A stretch of DNA of 5,166 bases from Oscillospiraceae bacterium. GTDB taxonomy: Bacteria; Bacillota; Clostridia; Oscillospirales; Ruminococcaceae. Where the stretch lies: the NCBI GenBank assembly GCA_028694405.1, contig JAQUTM010000157.1, positions 1-5,166 on the forward strand, read 5' to 3'. Each line of letters begins with the position of its first letter. The first letter of the stretch is position 1. The notes under the pieces are model-generated. The model searched no databases, was not told where the DNA came from, and was given only the letters and a program-made list of their open reading frames with translations. Shown in pieces: positions 4,496-5,166 of this stretch. The position numbers and the translations under genes were made by a program.

Positions 4496-5166
4496 TTAGC
4501 TTGTAAAATCAACTAGCTTTTCTAAGTGCTTTACTATTTTATCCAAGCTGTTGGGCTCTGCCAATGTGCGCGCTTCTACGCCCATCAAGGCCAGCTTACC
4601 GGGTTGTGCGGTAAGGCTGTCTACCGTTTGCACCAGTTTTTCACCTGTTAGATTTTTTTCCTCTATTACCACCGCTGCACCCGCTTTTTCTAATTCTAAA
4701 GCGTTGTAATATTGATGGTTTTCCGCTACATTTGGCGAGGGAACCAATATGCTTGCCCTGCCCGCTGCAGCCAATTCTGCCAAAGTTAAGGCACCTGCGC
4801 GGCTTATAACCAAATCTGCCGCAGCCAAACACTGTGGCATATTATCAATGTATTCTTTTACACATATATTTGAACTGTCTTTAAAGCCTTTTTCTATACT
4901 TAAATCTTCAAACAGCTGTACACCATAGCTGCCTGTTGCATGTATGTGATAAAAACGCCGTTTATCGGTACCGCTTTTTGCAAGCTGCGTATGCCACTTC
5001 GCTAAGTCCGCAACCACTTGGTTAATGCGCATGGCCCCCAAACTTCCTCCAAAGCTTAACAACACAATCGCACCCGAGGGGACACCTAGCCGGGCACGGC
5101 ACTGCTGGCGATTTTGTTCAAAAACAGTTGGACGAACAGGGTTGCCCACAACATAAGTCTTTTGAG
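4496..5166 (-). CDS. murG: MurG, lipid II-forming GlcNAc transferase (C-terminal 222 residues; 5' end outside window)
   Basis: Peripheral membrane glycosyltransferase that moves GlcNAc from UDP-GlcNAc to lipid I, making lipid II on the inner leaflet. The frame is open to the right edge, where it reads QKTYVVGNPVRP, the usual MurG linker between the two Rossmann-like domains, so the N-terminal acceptor domain lies outside the window. Visible donor-domain motifs are GGSLGA (5033-5050), the IHATG strand, the KEYIDNMPQCLAAADLVISR region, RAGALTLAEL (4772-4801) with the Glu that contacts the nucleotide sugar, ILVPSPN and HQYYNA (4700-4717). About 222 of a usual 350-370 residues are present. The GTG at 5149 is an internal Val of VVGNPVRP, not a start. 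The stop is TAA, 112 bases before murA. Order and strand match a dcw cluster, where murG usually follows ftsW/spoVE or murD. Confidence 0.97.
   Translation of the reverse strand, partial: QKTYVVGNPVRPTVFEQNRQQCRARLGVPSGAIVLLSFGGSLGAMRINQVVADLAKWHTQLAKSGTDKRRFYHIHATGSYGVQLFEDLSIEKGFKDSSNICVKEYIDNMPQCLAAADLVISRAGALTLAELAAAGRASILVPSPNVAENHQYYNALELEKAGAAVVIEEKNLTGEKLVQTVDSLTAQPGKLALMGVEARTLAEPNSLDKIVKHLEKLVDFTS

Noticed and set aside
4482..4506. AGCT-AAA-AGCT followed by six T residues at the murG end, terminator-like
   Set aside because: Only four stem pairs with a three-base loop; too weak, and murA follows on the same strand.
4100..4516. Plus-strand open frame of 138 codons opposite murA
   Set aside because: It lies antisense to conserved MurA codons and has no ribosome site or domain; shadow of murA.
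1..5166. CRISPR array, insertion sequence, tRNA or rRNA, toxin-antitoxin or phage genes
   Set aside because: No repeated spacer-like units, terminal inverted repeats, RNA gene landmarks or unexplained coding frames were seen; the window is accounted for by five housekeeping genes and short gaps.

Overview
This window is one uniformly oriented block of cell-wall and cell-division genes (a dcw-type cluster), all on the minus strand. Read in transcription order from the right edge it runs murG (5' part cut off by the window end), murA, divIB/ftsQ, ftsZ, then a nucleoside phosphorylase resembling uridine phosphorylase (3' part cut off by the window start). The order murG-murA-ftsQ-ftsZ, Shine-Dalgarno sites close to GGAGG, the DivIB-type FtsQ and moderate base composition point to a low-to-mid GC Firmicute. 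A strict anaerobe of the Clostridia is likely, possibly an Oscillospirales-like gut lineage; the placement to order is inference. No mobile element, CRISPR array, rRNA or tRNA is visible, and nothing suggests recent horizontal transfer.

Layout: 4496-5166 is the C-terminal 222 residues of MurG. 4384-4495 is a 112-base gap with a 13-bp palindrome just ahead of the murA ribosome site. 3124-4383 is murA, called here from an internal GTG that restores the normal 419-residue length. 3037-3123 is an 87-base gap holding a strong GC-rich hairpin. 1873-3036 is divIB/ftsQ. 1678-1872 is a 195-base AT-rich gap, the likely ftsZ promoter and leader region, carrying four near-evenly spaced AAGCAT motifs. 550-1677 is ftsZ, starting at GTG. 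507-537 is a strand-specific intrinsic terminator, and 1-486 is the start of the nucleoside phosphorylase.

How the genes work together: MurA makes the first committed precursor of peptidoglycan in the cytoplasm. MurG adds GlcNAc to lipid I to make lipid II at the inner face of the membrane. FtsZ forms the cytokinetic ring, and DivIB/FtsQ links the divisome to septal wall synthesis outside the membrane. The nucleoside phosphorylase is a nucleoside salvage enzyme with no obvious link to division.

Most of the window is ordinary. I found no new multi-gene system. The points most worth a second look are the AAGCAT motif array in front of ftsZ, the phosphorylase placed directly behind the ftsZ terminator with no room for its own promoter, the altered C-terminal peptide of FtsZ, the lack of ftsA between ftsQ and ftsZ, and unusual residues and cysteine content in MurA.
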